Positions 41,958 to 50,818 of a DNA stretch of 64,000 nucleotides are shown one piece after another; within the stretch, counting starts at the first letter, position 1; each line of letters opens with the position of its first letter. The notes beneath the pieces are model-generated. The model was given only the letters and a program-made list of their open reading frames with translations, was not told where the DNA came from and searched no databases. Position numbers and translations under genes: made by a program. The stretch comes from Ruminococcus sp. (GTDB lineage: Bacteria; Bacillota; Clostridia; Oscillospirales; Ruminococcaceae). The DNA is taken from the NCBI GenBank assembly GCA_021205185.1, contig JAJPYB010000007.1:124001-188000 (forward strand), read 5' to 3'.

Positions 41958-43232
41958 ATGATTTACACTCAAACGGACGTGCTTCAATATGTCAGAGAAA
42001 ATGATGTAAAATTTGTAAAGCTTCAGTTTTCTGATATTTTCGGCTTTCAGAAGAACATATCTATAAACACATCTGAGCTTTACGACGCTTTTTCAAAGGG
42101 TTTTTCCTTAGACGCCTTTTATCAGAGAGGACTTTTAAACTGTGAGAAAAATCTTCTTCTGATTCCCGACGCTTCAACTCTTTCAATTCTTCCCTGGCGC
42201 CCTCATCAGGGCGGCGTTGCAAGGCTTCTTTGCGATGTCAGAACCTTAGACGGAAACGATTTTATCGCCAACAGCCGAACAATACTTAATAAGGCTGTAA
42301 AGGCTGCAAAGCAAAAGGGAATTACCTTTAAAATAAAGACCTCCTGCGAATTTTACCTGTTCAAAAACGACGACGACGGAAATCCGACTAAAATTCCTCA
42401 GGATAATGCAGGATATATGGACGCAGCTCCAATGGACAGAGGTGAAAATATAAGGAGAGAAATTTGCTTAGCGCTTGAGCAAATGGACTTTTCTCCCGAA
42501 GCTTCAAGCCACGAGGCAGGTTCCGGACACAACGAGATTGACTTTCAGTATGCTTCTCCTTTGAGTGCTGCCGACAACTTTATTACATTTAAATCGGTAG
42601 TTAAAAACATTTCCGACATAAACGGCTTGTACGCTACATTTATGCCAAAGCCGTTTGACGACAAGCCGGGAAGCGGACTTCACATCGGTATAAAGCTTTA
42701 CAAAGACAAAAAGAATATCTTCGAGGTTTATCAGCCTGAAAAGGATAAGCTTCAGGAAAACATTATCGCTGGCATTTTAAACAGAATAAGCGATATGGCG
42801 CTGTTTGCAAGTCCTACTGTCAACAGCTATAAGCGCTTCGGAAAATTCAATGTTTCAAAGGACATTTCCTGGAGCAACAATAATACAGCTGAGCTTTTAA
42901 GAGTTCCTATAGCGGCGGATAAGAGCGCAAAGCTTATTTTGCGGTCGCCGGACTGCGCTTGCAATCCTTATATCGTACTGGCACTTATTATCTACGCTTG
43001 CCTTGAGGGGATTGAAAATGACGAACGCTTATCTTCGGCTTCGTCAAAGCAGATTCCTGAAAATGTAGTCAAAGCGGCGGAGGTAGCCAGCAACAGCGAC
43101 TTTATAAAGAAGTATATGGACGACAAAATCACAAAGACTTATAGCGATATTGCAAAGGAGCAGTATTCTAAATACGAAAACGCTGAGGATAAGACGGCAT
43201 TTGAAACGGAAAATTACTTTTTAACGCTTTGA
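41958..43232 (+). CDS. Divergent glutamine synthetase-like protein
   Basis: 424 residues from ATG 41958 (SD TGGAGG). GS fold blocks are present: FVKLQFSDIFGFQKN at the N-terminus, CEFYLF, ASSHEAGSGHNEIDF, PGSGLHIGI, NSYKRFGK and ELLRVP...LRSPDCACNPYI. The segment after NSYKR normally reads WSxRNRSA with arginines binding ATP and glutamate; here it is SWSNNNTAELL, so those Arg are lost. The Tyr adenylylation loop is missing too. It may be a low-activity GS, a gamma-glutamyl ligase or a regulatory partner. It forms an operon with the ANTAR gene 42 bp downstream. Confidence 0.8.
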   Translation: MIYTQTDVLQYVRENDVKFVKLQFSDIFGFQKNISINTSELYDAFSKGFSLDAFYQRGLLNCEKNLLLIPDASTLSILPWRPHQGGVARLLCDVRTLDGNDFIANSRTILNKAVKAAKQKGITFKIKTSCEFYLFKNDDDGNPTKIPQDNAGYMDAAPMDRGENIRREICLALEQMDFSPEASSHEAGSGHNEIDFQYASPLSAADNFITFKSVVKNISDINGLYATFMPKPFDDKPGSGLHIGIKLYKDKKNIFEVYQPEKDKLQENIIAGILNRISDMALFASPTVNSYKRFGKFNVSKDISWSNNNTAELLRVPIAADKSAKLILRSPDCACNPYIVLALIIYACLEGIENDERLSSASSKQIPENVVKAAEVASNSDFIKKYMDDKITKTYSDIAKEQYSKYENAEDKTAFETENYFLTL

Positions 43233-43274
43233 TAATGCTTATCGGTACAAGCTCTGGTTCGGAGGTGATGCTAG

Positions 43275-43844
43275 GTGGAGAGTGTTTTGATTGTATCGGG
43301 AAATGAAAAAGCAACAAATGCCCTCGTCCCGATGCTCAGAGAGTTTGGACATATCAGTATATCGACAGCGAAAAGCGCTTCCGAAGCTAAAAGAGCTGTT
43401 TTGTCAAACGATTATGATCTGGTAATGATAAATGCGCCGCTTGGCGATGAATACGGCTTTGAGCTTGCAGGTCAGGTTTTAAACAATTCTATGTCAAGCT
43501 GCCTTTTTATAGTAAAGTCGGAGCATTTTGAAAGCGCAAGCGCAAAGCTTGAAGGACTTGGCGGACTTTGCATTTCAAAGCCTGTGAACAGACTTATGTT
43601 CATTCAGGCACTCAGGTGGATAAGCGCAACAAGAAACAGGCTTTTAGGCTTAAAGCAGGAAAATATCAAGCTTCAGAACAAGATAGAGGAAATGCGTATC
43701 GTCAACAGGGCGAAGTTTGCGCTGATGCAATATTTAGGCTTTGATGAAGCGCAGGCGCACAGATACATTGAAAAACAGGCGATGGACAAGCGAGTTACGA
43801 AGTACCAGATCGCCACGCAGATAATTAAAACATATGAGAACTGA
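43275..43844 (+). CDS. ANTAR-domain transcription antiterminator (NitR/GlnR type)
   Basis: 189 residues from GTG 43275 (SD GGAGGTGATG). Residues 1-120 form a pseudo-receiver: the acidic pocket (VSGNEKA) and phospho-Asp (DLVMINAP, Asn in its place) are gone. A coiled linker (about 118-145) leads to the ANTAR three-helix RNA-binding domain at the C-terminus (RAKFALMQYLGFDEAQAHRYIEKQAMDKR). ANTAR proteins bind paired hexaloop hairpins to block terminators. Similar genes lie beside glnA in solventogenic clostridia. Its likely target is the glnN leader 1.6 kb away. Confidence 0.93.
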   Translation: MESVLIVSGNEKATNALVPMLREFGHISISTAKSASEAKRAVLSNDYDLVMINAPLGDEYGFELAGQVLNNSMSSCLFIVKSEHFESASAKLEGLGGLCISKPVNRLMFIQALRWISATRNRLLGLKQENIKLQNKIEEMRIVNRAKFALMQYLGFDEAQAHRYIEKQAMDKRVTKYQIATQIIKTYEN

Positions 43845-43983
43845 AAGTTCACAGTTTCTTTACAGACAATCGTGTGAAATTGTAGTATAATAAATAAGAT
43901 AACTAAAAGCAAGATGATGTACTGTTTTGAGCGGCAAAGCTACTTGCTTACATAAAAATCTAAGGAAGAAAGGGGATTTTCTC

Positions 43984-45057
43984 GTGCAAAAAGCATATCT
44001 CATACTTGAAAATGGGACAATTTTTGAGGGAAAAAGCTTTGGTAAAAGCGGCGAGACTGTTGGCGAAATTGTTTTTACAACAGCCATGACCGGTTATTTG
44101 GAAACCTTGACTGATCCCAGCTATTACGGACAAATAGTTGTTCAGACATTTCCTCTTATAGGAAATTACGGAGTTATTCCTTCCGATTTTGAGAGCGACC
44201 ATCCGTACGTTAAGGGTTATATTGTTAGAGATTGGTGTCAAGAGCCTTCGAACTTTCGTTGTGAGGGTGACCTTGACACTTTTTTAAAGCAGTCAGGAAT
44301 TGTAGGGCTTTACGGAATCGACACCAGAGCGCTGACCAAAATCGTTCGTGAATCAGGAGTAATGAACGGAAAAATTGTAATGGAGGGTACTACCGATTTC
44401 GGTCTTACCGATCTTAAAAATTATAAAATTGTAGGTGCAGTTGAAAATACAACCTGCAAGGAGGAAACGGTTATGCCGGCCGTCGGGGAAGCTAAAAGAA
44501 GAGTTTGCCTTTTGGATTACGGTGCTAAGAGGAACATTTGCAGAGAGCTTCAAAAGCGCGGTTGCGAGGTAACTGTTTTGCCGGCAAGTACAACTGCCAA
44601 GAGAGTTTTGGAGCTTGCCCCTGACGGAATAATGCTTTCAAACGGACCGGGCGATCCGGCTGAAAATACTGAAATAATCGAGCAGCTAAAGGAAATGTGT
44701 ACATTTAATATTCCAATCTTCGGAATCTGCTTGGGACATCAGCTTTTAGCTCTTTCACAGGGTGCCAAAACAGAAAAGCTCAAATACGGACACAGAGGAG
44801 CTAACCAGCCTGCTTCATACAAGGACACAGGCAGAGTTTATATAACAAGCCAGAATCACGGCTACGCTGTAGTTTCAAGCACGTTGCCTGAGGGAGCTGT
44901 TGAAAGCTTCTTTAACGCAAACGACGGAACCTGCGAGGGAGTAGACTACAACTATATGCCGGCATTTTCCGTACAGTTCCACCCTGAGGCTTGCGGCGGA
45001 CCGCTTGATACGGGATTTTTGTTCGACAAATTTATCGATATGATAGATAATAACTAG
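43984..45057 (+). CDS. carA: Carbamoyl-phosphate synthase small subunit
   Basis: A 357-residue glutaminase subunit delivering ammonia to CarB. N-terminal CPSase domain (LILENGTIFEGKSFG, ETVGEIVFTTAMTGYLETLTDPSY) and class I GATase with nucleophile Cys in FGICLGHQLLAL and the His/Glu pair in SVQFHPEA. Start GTG 43984 fits SD AAAGGGG; the longer frame upstream lacks homology. The gene is 38 bp before carB. There is no pyr gene cluster nearby, so arginine and pyrimidine needs are probably served together. Confidence 0.96.
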   Translation: MQKAYLILENGTIFEGKSFGKSGETVGEIVFTTAMTGYLETLTDPSYYGQIVVQTFPLIGNYGVIPSDFESDHPYVKGYIVRDWCQEPSNFRCEGDLDTFLKQSGIVGLYGIDTRALTKIVRESGVMNGKIVMEGTTDFGLTDLKNYKIVGAVENTTCKEETVMPAVGEAKRRVCLLDYGAKRNICRELQKRGCEVTVLPASTTAKRVLELAPDGIMLSNGPGDPAENTEIIEQLKEMCTFNIPIFGICLGHQLLALSQGAKTEKLKYGHRGANQPASYKDTGRVYITSQNHGYAVVSSTLPEGAVESFFNANDGTCEGVDYNYMPAFSVQFHPEACGGPLDTGFLFDKFIDMIDNN

Positions 45058-45095
45058 CTACTTGACAAAAAATTTTTTGAGAAAGGAAATTGGTT

Positions 45096-48000
45096 ATGCC
45101 TTTAAATAAAGAGCTTAAAAGAGTTCTTGTAATCGGTTCGGGTCCTATTGTAATAGGACAGGCGGCGGAGTTTGACTACGCCGGAACACAGGCTTGCAGG
45201 GCTCTTAAAGAAGAGGGACTTGAGGTAATACTTGTAAACTCAAACCCTGCTACAATTATGACAGATAAGGCTATGGCGGACAAAATTTACATTGAGCCGC
45301 TTACCCTTGAAACGGTAAAGAGAATAATTAAAAAGGAGCGTCCTGACAGCCTGCTTTCAACTCTTGGAGGACAGACAGGACTTACCCTTTCAATGGAGCT
45401 TGCAAAGGAAGGCTTCTTGGATAAATACGGAGTTAAGCTTTTAGGCGCAAGACCGGAAACAATAGATAAGGCTGAGGACAGGCAGATGTTCAAGGACACT
45501 ATGCAGTCGATAGGTCAGCCTTGCATTCCGTCAACAGTTGTAAACGACGTTGAGTCTGCAGTTGAATTTGCAAACAGCGAAGGAATCGGTTACCCGCTTA
45601 TCATTCGTCCTGCGTTTACGCTCGGCGGAACAGGCGGCGGAATTGTAAACAACGAAGCTGAACTTCGTGACGTAACAAGAAACGGACTTTACCTGTCTCC
45701 AATCACTCAGGTTCTGGTTGAAAAGTGTATTGCTGGCTGGAAGGAAATCGAATTTGAGGTAATGCGTGACAGTAAGGGAAATGTTATTACTGTCTGCTCT
45801 ATGGAAAACTTCGACCCGGTAGGCGTTCACACAGGGGATTCTATCGTTATTGCGCCAACAGTAACGCTTGCCGATAAGGAATATCAGATGCTTCGTTCAG
45901 CGGCATTGAAAATTATCGACACTCTGGAGGTCGAGGGCGGCTGTAACTGTCAGTTCGCTCTGAAGCCTGATTCGTTTGAATACGCAGTAATTGAGGTAAA
46001 CCCGAGAGTTTCACGTTCATCGGCGCTTGCTTCAAAGGCAACAGGCTATCCAATCGCAAAGGTTGCAGCTAAAATTGCAATAGGCTATACGCTTGATGAA
46101 ATCAAGAATGCCGTTACAGGAAAAACATACGCTTGCTTTGAGCCTGCTCTTGACTATGTTGTAGTAAAGCTTCCAAAGTGGCCGTTTGATAAATTCGTTT
46201 ACGCTAAGAGAACTCTTGGCACACAGATGAAGGCTACAGGCGAGGTAATGGCAATAGGCACAACCTTCGAGCAGGCAATCATGAAGGCTGTAAGAGGAGC
46301 TGAAATCGGACACGACTGTCTTATAAGCGAGCCGCTTTTATCCCTTTCAGACGAGGAGCTAAAGAGCAGAATAAGCGAATGCAACGACGAGCGTCTGTTT
46401 GTTATTTACGAGAATCTGAGAAGAGGCGTAACGCCTGAATACATTCACGATATTACAAAAATCGACCTTTGGTTTTTGTATAAGCTCGAAAAGCTTATCG
46501 ACACCGAGAAGGAGCTCAGAAAGGGCGTTTTGACTGACGAGCTTTATCTTACTGCTAAAAAACAGGGCTATCTTGATAGGGTTATCAAGGAGCTTTCAGG
46601 CTGCGAAATTGAAAATCCAAGACACGCTTCGTTTAAAATGGTTGATACCTGCGCCGCTGAATTTGCAGCTCAGACACCGTATTTTTATTCAACATTTGAC
46701 GATGAGGACGAAGCTTCAAAGCATATAGCAGCAGGTAATTCAGAAAATAAGACGGTTATCGTTTTCGGTTCGGGCCCTATAAGAATCGGACAGGGAATCG
46801 AGTTTGACTATGCGTCGGTTCAATGCGTATGGGCGCTAAAGCGTCAGGGCTTTGACGTTGTAATTGTAAACAATAACCCTGAAACCGTTTCAACAGACTT
46901 CGACACAGCGGACAGACTGTATTTTGAACCGCTAACAAACGAAGATGTAATGAACATTATAAATGTCGAAAAGCCATACGGCGTTGTTGTCGCTTTTGGC
47001 GGTCAGACCGCTATCAAGCTTACAAAGCACATGGCTGCAAACGGAGTTAATATTTTGGGAACTCCTCCCGACAGCATTGACGCCGCAGAGGACAGAGAGC
47101 GTTTCGACGAGCTTTTGGAGCTTCATAAAATCAAGCGTCCTCAGGGCTTTACAGTTATGACAACAGACGAGGCTTTAGAGGTTGCAAACAAGCTTCACTA
47201 CCCGGTTTTGATGCGTCCTTCATATGTTTTAGGCGGACAGAATATGATTATCGCCTTTAACGACGACGACATCAAGGAGTATATGGCGATTATTTTAGCT
47301 CAGGAAATTGAAAATCCAATTCTGATAGACAAGTATCTGATGGGACCGGAGCTTGAAGTAGACGCTATTTGCGACGGAGAGGAAATTTTAATTCCAGGAA
47401 TTATGGAGCACGTCGAAAGAGCCGGTATACACTCGGGCGACTCAATCGCTGTATATCCTGCTTGGAATCTTCCTGACGAAATGGTAAACAGAATAGTAGA
47501 ATGCTCAAAGAACCTAGCTGTTTCGCTAAAGACAAAGGGGCTTGTAAACATTCAGTATCTGATTTATCACGGCGAGCTTTATGTAATTGAGGTTAATCCT
47601 CGTTCGTCCAGAACTATCCCATACATTTCAAAGGTAACGGGAGTTCCGATGGTTGAGCTTGCTACAAGAGCAATGCTCGGTGAAAAGCTTAAAGATATGG
47701 GCTACGAGCCTGGACTTTACCCGCATTCGCCTTATATGGCGGTAAAGGTTCCTGTTTTCTCATTTGAGAAGCTTACAGACGTTGACAACCATTTAGGACC
47801 TGAAATGAAGTCGACAGGCGAGGTTTTGGCGCTTGCAAATACTCTTGAGGAAGCTTTATATAAAGGACTTATTGCAGCCGGCTATACGCTAGAGAAAAAC
47901 GGCGGAGTATTTATCACAGTAAGAGATTCAGACAAGCCTGAAATTTCAGAGGTTGCCAAGCAGTTTGAGGATTTAGGTTTTAAGATTTACGCTACAAGAG

Positions 48001-49145
48001 GAACCGCGAAAACGCTTGCGGACAACGGAATCAAAGCTCAGGTGGTTGATAAAATTCACGAGGGCGAGAACAATACGCTAAAGCTTATCGAAAGCGGAGA
48101 TATTCAGTATGTTATTTCTACCTCTTCAAAGGGAAGAATGCCGTCAAGAGACAGCGTTAAGATAAGAAGAAAAACTGTTGACAGAAATATTCCTTGCCTT
48201 ACGTCCATTGACACGGCAAACGCAATAGTTTCATCAATCAGAAGTAAATATTCAGAGCAGTCGACAGAACTTGTAGACATAAACAATATGAGAACCAAGA
48301 AGCAAAAGGTTAAGTTCTCAAAAATGCACGGCTGCGGAAACGATTATATTTACTTTAACTGCTTCGACCAGAGAATTGACAACCCTGAGGGACTTTCTAT
48401 CAGGCTTTCAGACAGGCACTTTGGCATTGGCGGCGACGGAGTGATTTTAATCTGTAAGTCAAAGGTAGCTGACGGAAAGATGAGAATGTTTAATCTTGAC
48501 GGAAGCGAAGGAAAAATGTGCGGCAACGGAATAAGATGTGTCGCTAAGTTTATGAGAGATAACGGACTTGTCGACAAGGATAAGTTTGAAATTGAAACGC
48601 TTAGCGGAATTATCGGCGTCGAGCTTATGAGACATTACGGCGAGGTTGTCGGCGCAAGAGTAGATATGGGCAAGGCAATTTTAAATCCTGCTGAGATTCC
48701 TGTGAAGCTTGAGGGCGACAAGGCAATAAATAAACCTGTTACAATAGGCGACAGGGAATGGAACATTACCTGCGTTTCAATGGGAAATCCTCATTGCGTT
48801 ACATTTATAAAGAACGTCGATACGTTTGAGCTTGAAAAGTACGGACCGTTGTTTGAGAGAAACGAGCTTTTCCCTGAAAGAGTAAACGCTGAGTTTATTC
48901 AATTTATTGATAAGAACACTCTTAAGATGAGAGTCTGGGAAAGAGGAAGCGGCGAAACATGGGCTTGCGGAACCGGCGCTTGCGCAAGTGTAGTAGCTGC
49001 TTGTGAAAACGGTTACTGCAATAAAGATGAGGACATAACCGTTAAGCTCTTAGGCGGAGATTTAACTGTTAAGTACGCATCAGACGGCGAGGTATTCTTG
49101 TCAGGAAACGCTGTAAACGTATTTGACGGAGAGGTTATTATATAA
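45096..49145 (+). CDS. carB-dapF: CarB-DapF fusion: carbamoyl-phosphate synthase large chain plus diaminopimelate epimerase
   Basis: 1349 residues in one open frame. CarB part, about 1-1065: two ATP-grasp halves (VIGSGPIVIGQAAEFDYAGTQA and VFGSGPIRIGQGIEFDYAS), RPAFTLGGTGGG, RPSYVLGGQNM, and a C-terminal MGS-type allosteric domain (VFITVRDSDKPEI to TANAIVSSIRSK). A linker of about 15 residues leads to a full-length DapF (about 1070-1349) starting VKFSKMHGCGNDYIYF, with both catalytic Cys motifs, GKMCGNGIRCVAKF and WACGTGACASV. No stop, frameshift or SD is seen at the junction. ATG 45096 fits SD GAAAGG. DapL follows 26 bp later, so the dap pair is intact but fused to carbamoyl-phosphate synthesis. 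Confidence 0.95.
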   Translation: MPLNKELKRVLVIGSGPIVIGQAAEFDYAGTQACRALKEEGLEVILVNSNPATIMTDKAMADKIYIEPLTLETVKRIIKKERPDSLLSTLGGQTGLTLSMELAKEGFLDKYGVKLLGARPETIDKAEDRQMFKDTMQSIGQPCIPSTVVNDVESAVEFANSEGIGYPLIIRPAFTLGGTGGGIVNNEAELRDVTRNGLYLSPITQVLVEKCIAGWKEIEFEVMRDSKGNVITVCSMENFDPVGVHTGDSIVIAPTVTLADKEYQMLRSAALKIIDTLEVEGGCNCQFALKPDSFEYAVIEVNPRVSRSSALASKATGYPIAKVAAKIAIGYTLDEIKNAVTGKTYACFEPALDYVVVKLPKWPFDKFVYAKRTLGTQMKATGEVMAIGTTFEQAIMKAVRGAEIGHDCLISEPLLSLSDEELKSRISECNDERLFVIYENLRRGVTPEYIHDITKIDLWFLYKLEKLIDTEKELRKGVLTDELYLTAKKQGYLDRVIKELSGCEIENPRHASFKMVDTCAAEFAAQTPYFYSTFDDEDEASKHIAAGNSENKTVIVFGSGPIRIGQGIEFDYASVQCVWALKRQGFDVVIVNNNPETVSTDFDTADRLYFEPLTNEDVMNIINVEKPYGVVVAFGGQTAIKLTKHMAANGVNILGTPPDSIDAAEDRERFDELLELHKIKRPQGFTVMTTDEALEVANKLHYPVLMRPSYVLGGQNMIIAFNDDDIKEYMAIILAQEIENPILIDKYLMGPELEVDAICDGEEILIPGIMEHVERAGIHSGDSIAVYPAWNLPDEMVNRIVECSKNLAVSLKTKGLVNIQYLIYHGELYVIEVNPRSSRTIPYISKVTGVPMVELATRAMLGEKLKDMGYEPGLYPHSPYMAVKVPVFSFEKLTDVDNHLGPEMKSTGEVLALANTLEEALYKGLIAAGYTLEKNGGVFITVRDSDKPEISEVAKQFEDLGFKIYATRGTAKTLADNGIKAQVVDKIHEGENNTLKLIESGDIQYVISTSSKGRMPSRDSVKIRRKTVDRNIPCLTSIDTANAIVSSIRSKYSEQSTELVDINNMRTKKQKVKFSKMHGCGNDYIYFNCFDQRIDNPEGLSIRLSDRHFGIGGDGVILICKSKVADGKMRMFNLDGSEGKMCGNGIRCVAKFMRDNGLVDKDKFEIETLSGIIGVELMRHYGEVVGARVDMGKAILNPAEIPVKLEGDKAINKPVTIGDREWNITCVSMGNPHCVTFIKNVDTFELEKYGPLFERNELFPERVNAEFIQFIDKNTLKMRVWERGSGETWACGTGACASVVAACENGYCNKDEDITVKLLGGDLTVKYASDGEVFLSGNAVNVFDGEVII

Positions 49146-49171
49146 CGACATAAACGAAAGGATGATACAAA

Positions 49172-50371
49172 ATGCCATCAATCAACGAAAACTTTTTGAA
49201 ACTTGAAAAGAACTATCTTTTTATCAACATTGCAAAAAAGGTAAACGCTTATAAGGAGGCAAATCCCGACGCTGATATTATCAGAATGGGAATAGGCGAC
49301 GTTACTCAGCCAATCGCTAAGTGCGTTGTTGACGCTATGAAAAAGGGCGCTGACGAAATGGGCGTTAAGGAAACCTTCAAAGGCTATGAGGACAGCGGTA
49401 CAGGCTATGACTTTTTAAAGGAAGCAGTTTCAGGCTACTACAAGAGCTTTGGCGTTACCGTTTTACCTGACGAAATCAGAATTAACGACGGCGCAAAGGC
49501 TGACTGCGGAAATATTGTTGACATTTTCGGCGACGACAATGTAGTCTTAATTACCGACCCGGCGTACCCTGTATACGTTGATACTAACCTTATGAATGGC
49601 AGAACTGTAATTTACGCTGATTCCAATGAGGAAAACGGCTTTGCTGCAATGCCTGACGAAAGCGTTCACGCAGATCTTATTTACCTCTGCTCGCCAAACA
49701 ACCCGACAGGCTCAGCTTACACCGCTTCGCAGCTAAAGGCTTGGATTGACTACGCTTTAAAAAATAAGGCGATAATCATTTACGACGCAGCCTACGAAGC
49801 GTTCATTACAGAAGATATTCCGAGAAGTATTTTCGCCGTTGAAGGAGCAAGACAGTGCGCTATTGAAATGTGCTCGCTTTCAAAAACAGCAGGCTTTACC
49901 GGTATGAGATGCGGCTATACTGTTATTCCAAAGGAGCTTTCGGTAATCGCAAGCGACGGCACAGAGGTCAGCATTTCAGACCTCTGGGGAAGGAGAGAGG
50001 GCTCAAAGTTTAACGGAGTTTCGTATCCTGTTCAATGCGCTGCAGCAGCTGTATTTTCCGGAGAGGGCTTAAAGCAGACTAAGGAAAACATAAAGTATTA
50101 CCAGCAAAACGCAAAGGTGATCTCAGCCGCTTTGGACGAGCTTGGAATCAAGTATACAGGCGGTAAGAACTCACCGTACATCTGGTTAAAGTGCCCGAAT
50201 GGAATGGGAAGCTGGGAGTTTTTTGACAAGCTTTTGAATGAAGCTAACGTAGTTGGAACCCCGGGTGCTGGCTTTGGCAAAAACGGAGAAGGCTGGTTCA
50301 GATTAACAGCCTTCGGCGACGCAGAACGAACCAAAGAAGCAATGGAAAGATTTAAGAAGATGAAGTTCTAA
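49172..50371 (+). CDS. dapL: LL-diaminopimelate aminotransferase
   Basis: A 399-residue class I/II PLP aminotransferase converting tetrahydrodipicolinate directly to LL-DAP. It begins INENFLKLEKNYLFINIAKKV and has MGIGDVTQPIAKCVVDAMKKG, the FKGYEDSGTGYDFL loop, LCSPNNPTGSA, YDAAYEAF and the PLP lysine in SLSKTAGFTGMRCGY, all typical of DapL. Its product is the substrate of the DapF domain encoded immediately upstream, so the two steps to meso-DAP are adjacent. SD is AAAGGATG. A strong terminator follows. Confidence 0.96.
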   Translation: MPSINENFLKLEKNYLFINIAKKVNAYKEANPDADIIRMGIGDVTQPIAKCVVDAMKKGADEMGVKETFKGYEDSGTGYDFLKEAVSGYYKSFGVTVLPDEIRINDGAKADCGNIVDIFGDDNVVLITDPAYPVYVDTNLMNGRTVIYADSNEENGFAAMPDESVHADLIYLCSPNNPTGSAYTASQLKAWIDYALKNKAIIIYDAAYEAFITEDIPRSIFAVEGARQCAIEMCSLSKTAGFTGMRCGYTVIPKELSVIASDGTEVSISDLWGRREGSKFNGVSYPVQCAAAAVFSGEGLKQTKENIKYYQQNAKVISAALDELGIKYTGGKNSPYIWLKCPNGMGSWEFFDKLLNEANVVGTPGAGFGKNGEGWFRLTAFGDAERTKEAMERFKKMKF

Positions 50372-50385
50372 CCACAAACCACCAA

Positions 50386-50420
50386 CCCCGCAAGCGAGAA
50401 TTCTCGCTTGCGGGGTTTTT
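50386..50420 (+). terminator. Terminator after dapL
   Basis: A perfect 30-nt palindrome, CCCCGCAAGCGAGAA and its complement, followed by TTTTT. It is also positioned to serve the convergent SASP gene. Confidence 0.9.
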
Positions 50421-50438
50421 AACATCTGACTACAATTT

Positions 50439-50627
50439 TTACTTAGCTGAACCTGTCTTGTAAGCGTCGATCATCTTCTTGACCATCTGACCTCCAACGC
50501 TTCCAACTTCTCTTGCTGTAAGATCACCGTTGTATCCCTGCTTGAGGTTAACTCCTACTTCGTTGGCAGCTTCAATCTTGAACTTTTCAAGAGTCTGTCT
50601 GCCCTGCTCAGTTGTAATTCCTTTCAT
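50439..50627 (-). CDS. Alpha/beta-type small acid-soluble spore protein
   Basis: A 62-residue DNA-binding spore protein. LEKFKIEAANEVGVNL matches the GPR protease cleavage region (family ExAxELGV). GYNGDLTAREVGSVGGQMVKKMI is the second conserved block, with the Gly-rich turn and lysines contacting DNA. It saturates spore DNA and protects it from UV. SD is GGAGTG. The upstream promoter fits a forespore sigma factor. This is direct evidence of sporulation capacity. Confidence 0.93.
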   Translation of the reverse strand: MKGITTEQGRQTLEKFKIEAANEVGVNLKQGYNGDLTAREVGSVGGQMVKKMIDAYKTGSAK

Positions 50628-50661
50628 TATTTTTCACTCCTTTTCTGGTTATTTCGGGTTG

Positions 50662-50696
50662 CAAAAGTATTATGTGAAATACTTTTGTTTTTATCA
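50662..50696 (-). promoter_or_regulatory. Putative sigma-G/F promoter of the SASP gene
   Basis: Minus strand TGATA (50692-50696), 17-nt spacer, CATAATA (50668-50674), resembling the forespore consensus TGAATA/CATACTA. A 9-bp inverted repeat CAAAAGTAT/ATACTTTTG (50662-50687) overlaps it. Confidence 0.5.
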
Positions 50697-50746
50697 GCGG
50701 TAATTTTTATCAAGATTTCTGCATTATTTTAAATTTCAAAAAACAG

Positions 50747-50775
50747 TTGCTCAAATAAAAAATATATGCTAGAAT
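50747..50775 (+). promoter_or_regulatory. mnmA-hydE promoter
   Basis: TTGCTC (50747-50752), 17-nt spacer, TAGAAT (50770-50775). The predicted start of transcription near 50782 lies past the upstream GTG at 50777, supporting ATG 50819 as the mnmA start. Confidence 0.55.
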
Positions 50776-50818
50776 AGTGAAGAACGAAAATTTAAAAATT
50801 GAGATAAATGGTGAGATA

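Noticed and set aside
43845..43983. Possible PyrR or other attenuator before carA
   Set aside because: No terminator/antiterminator pair and no PyrR-type loop could be made out; only AT-rich promoter-like sequence.
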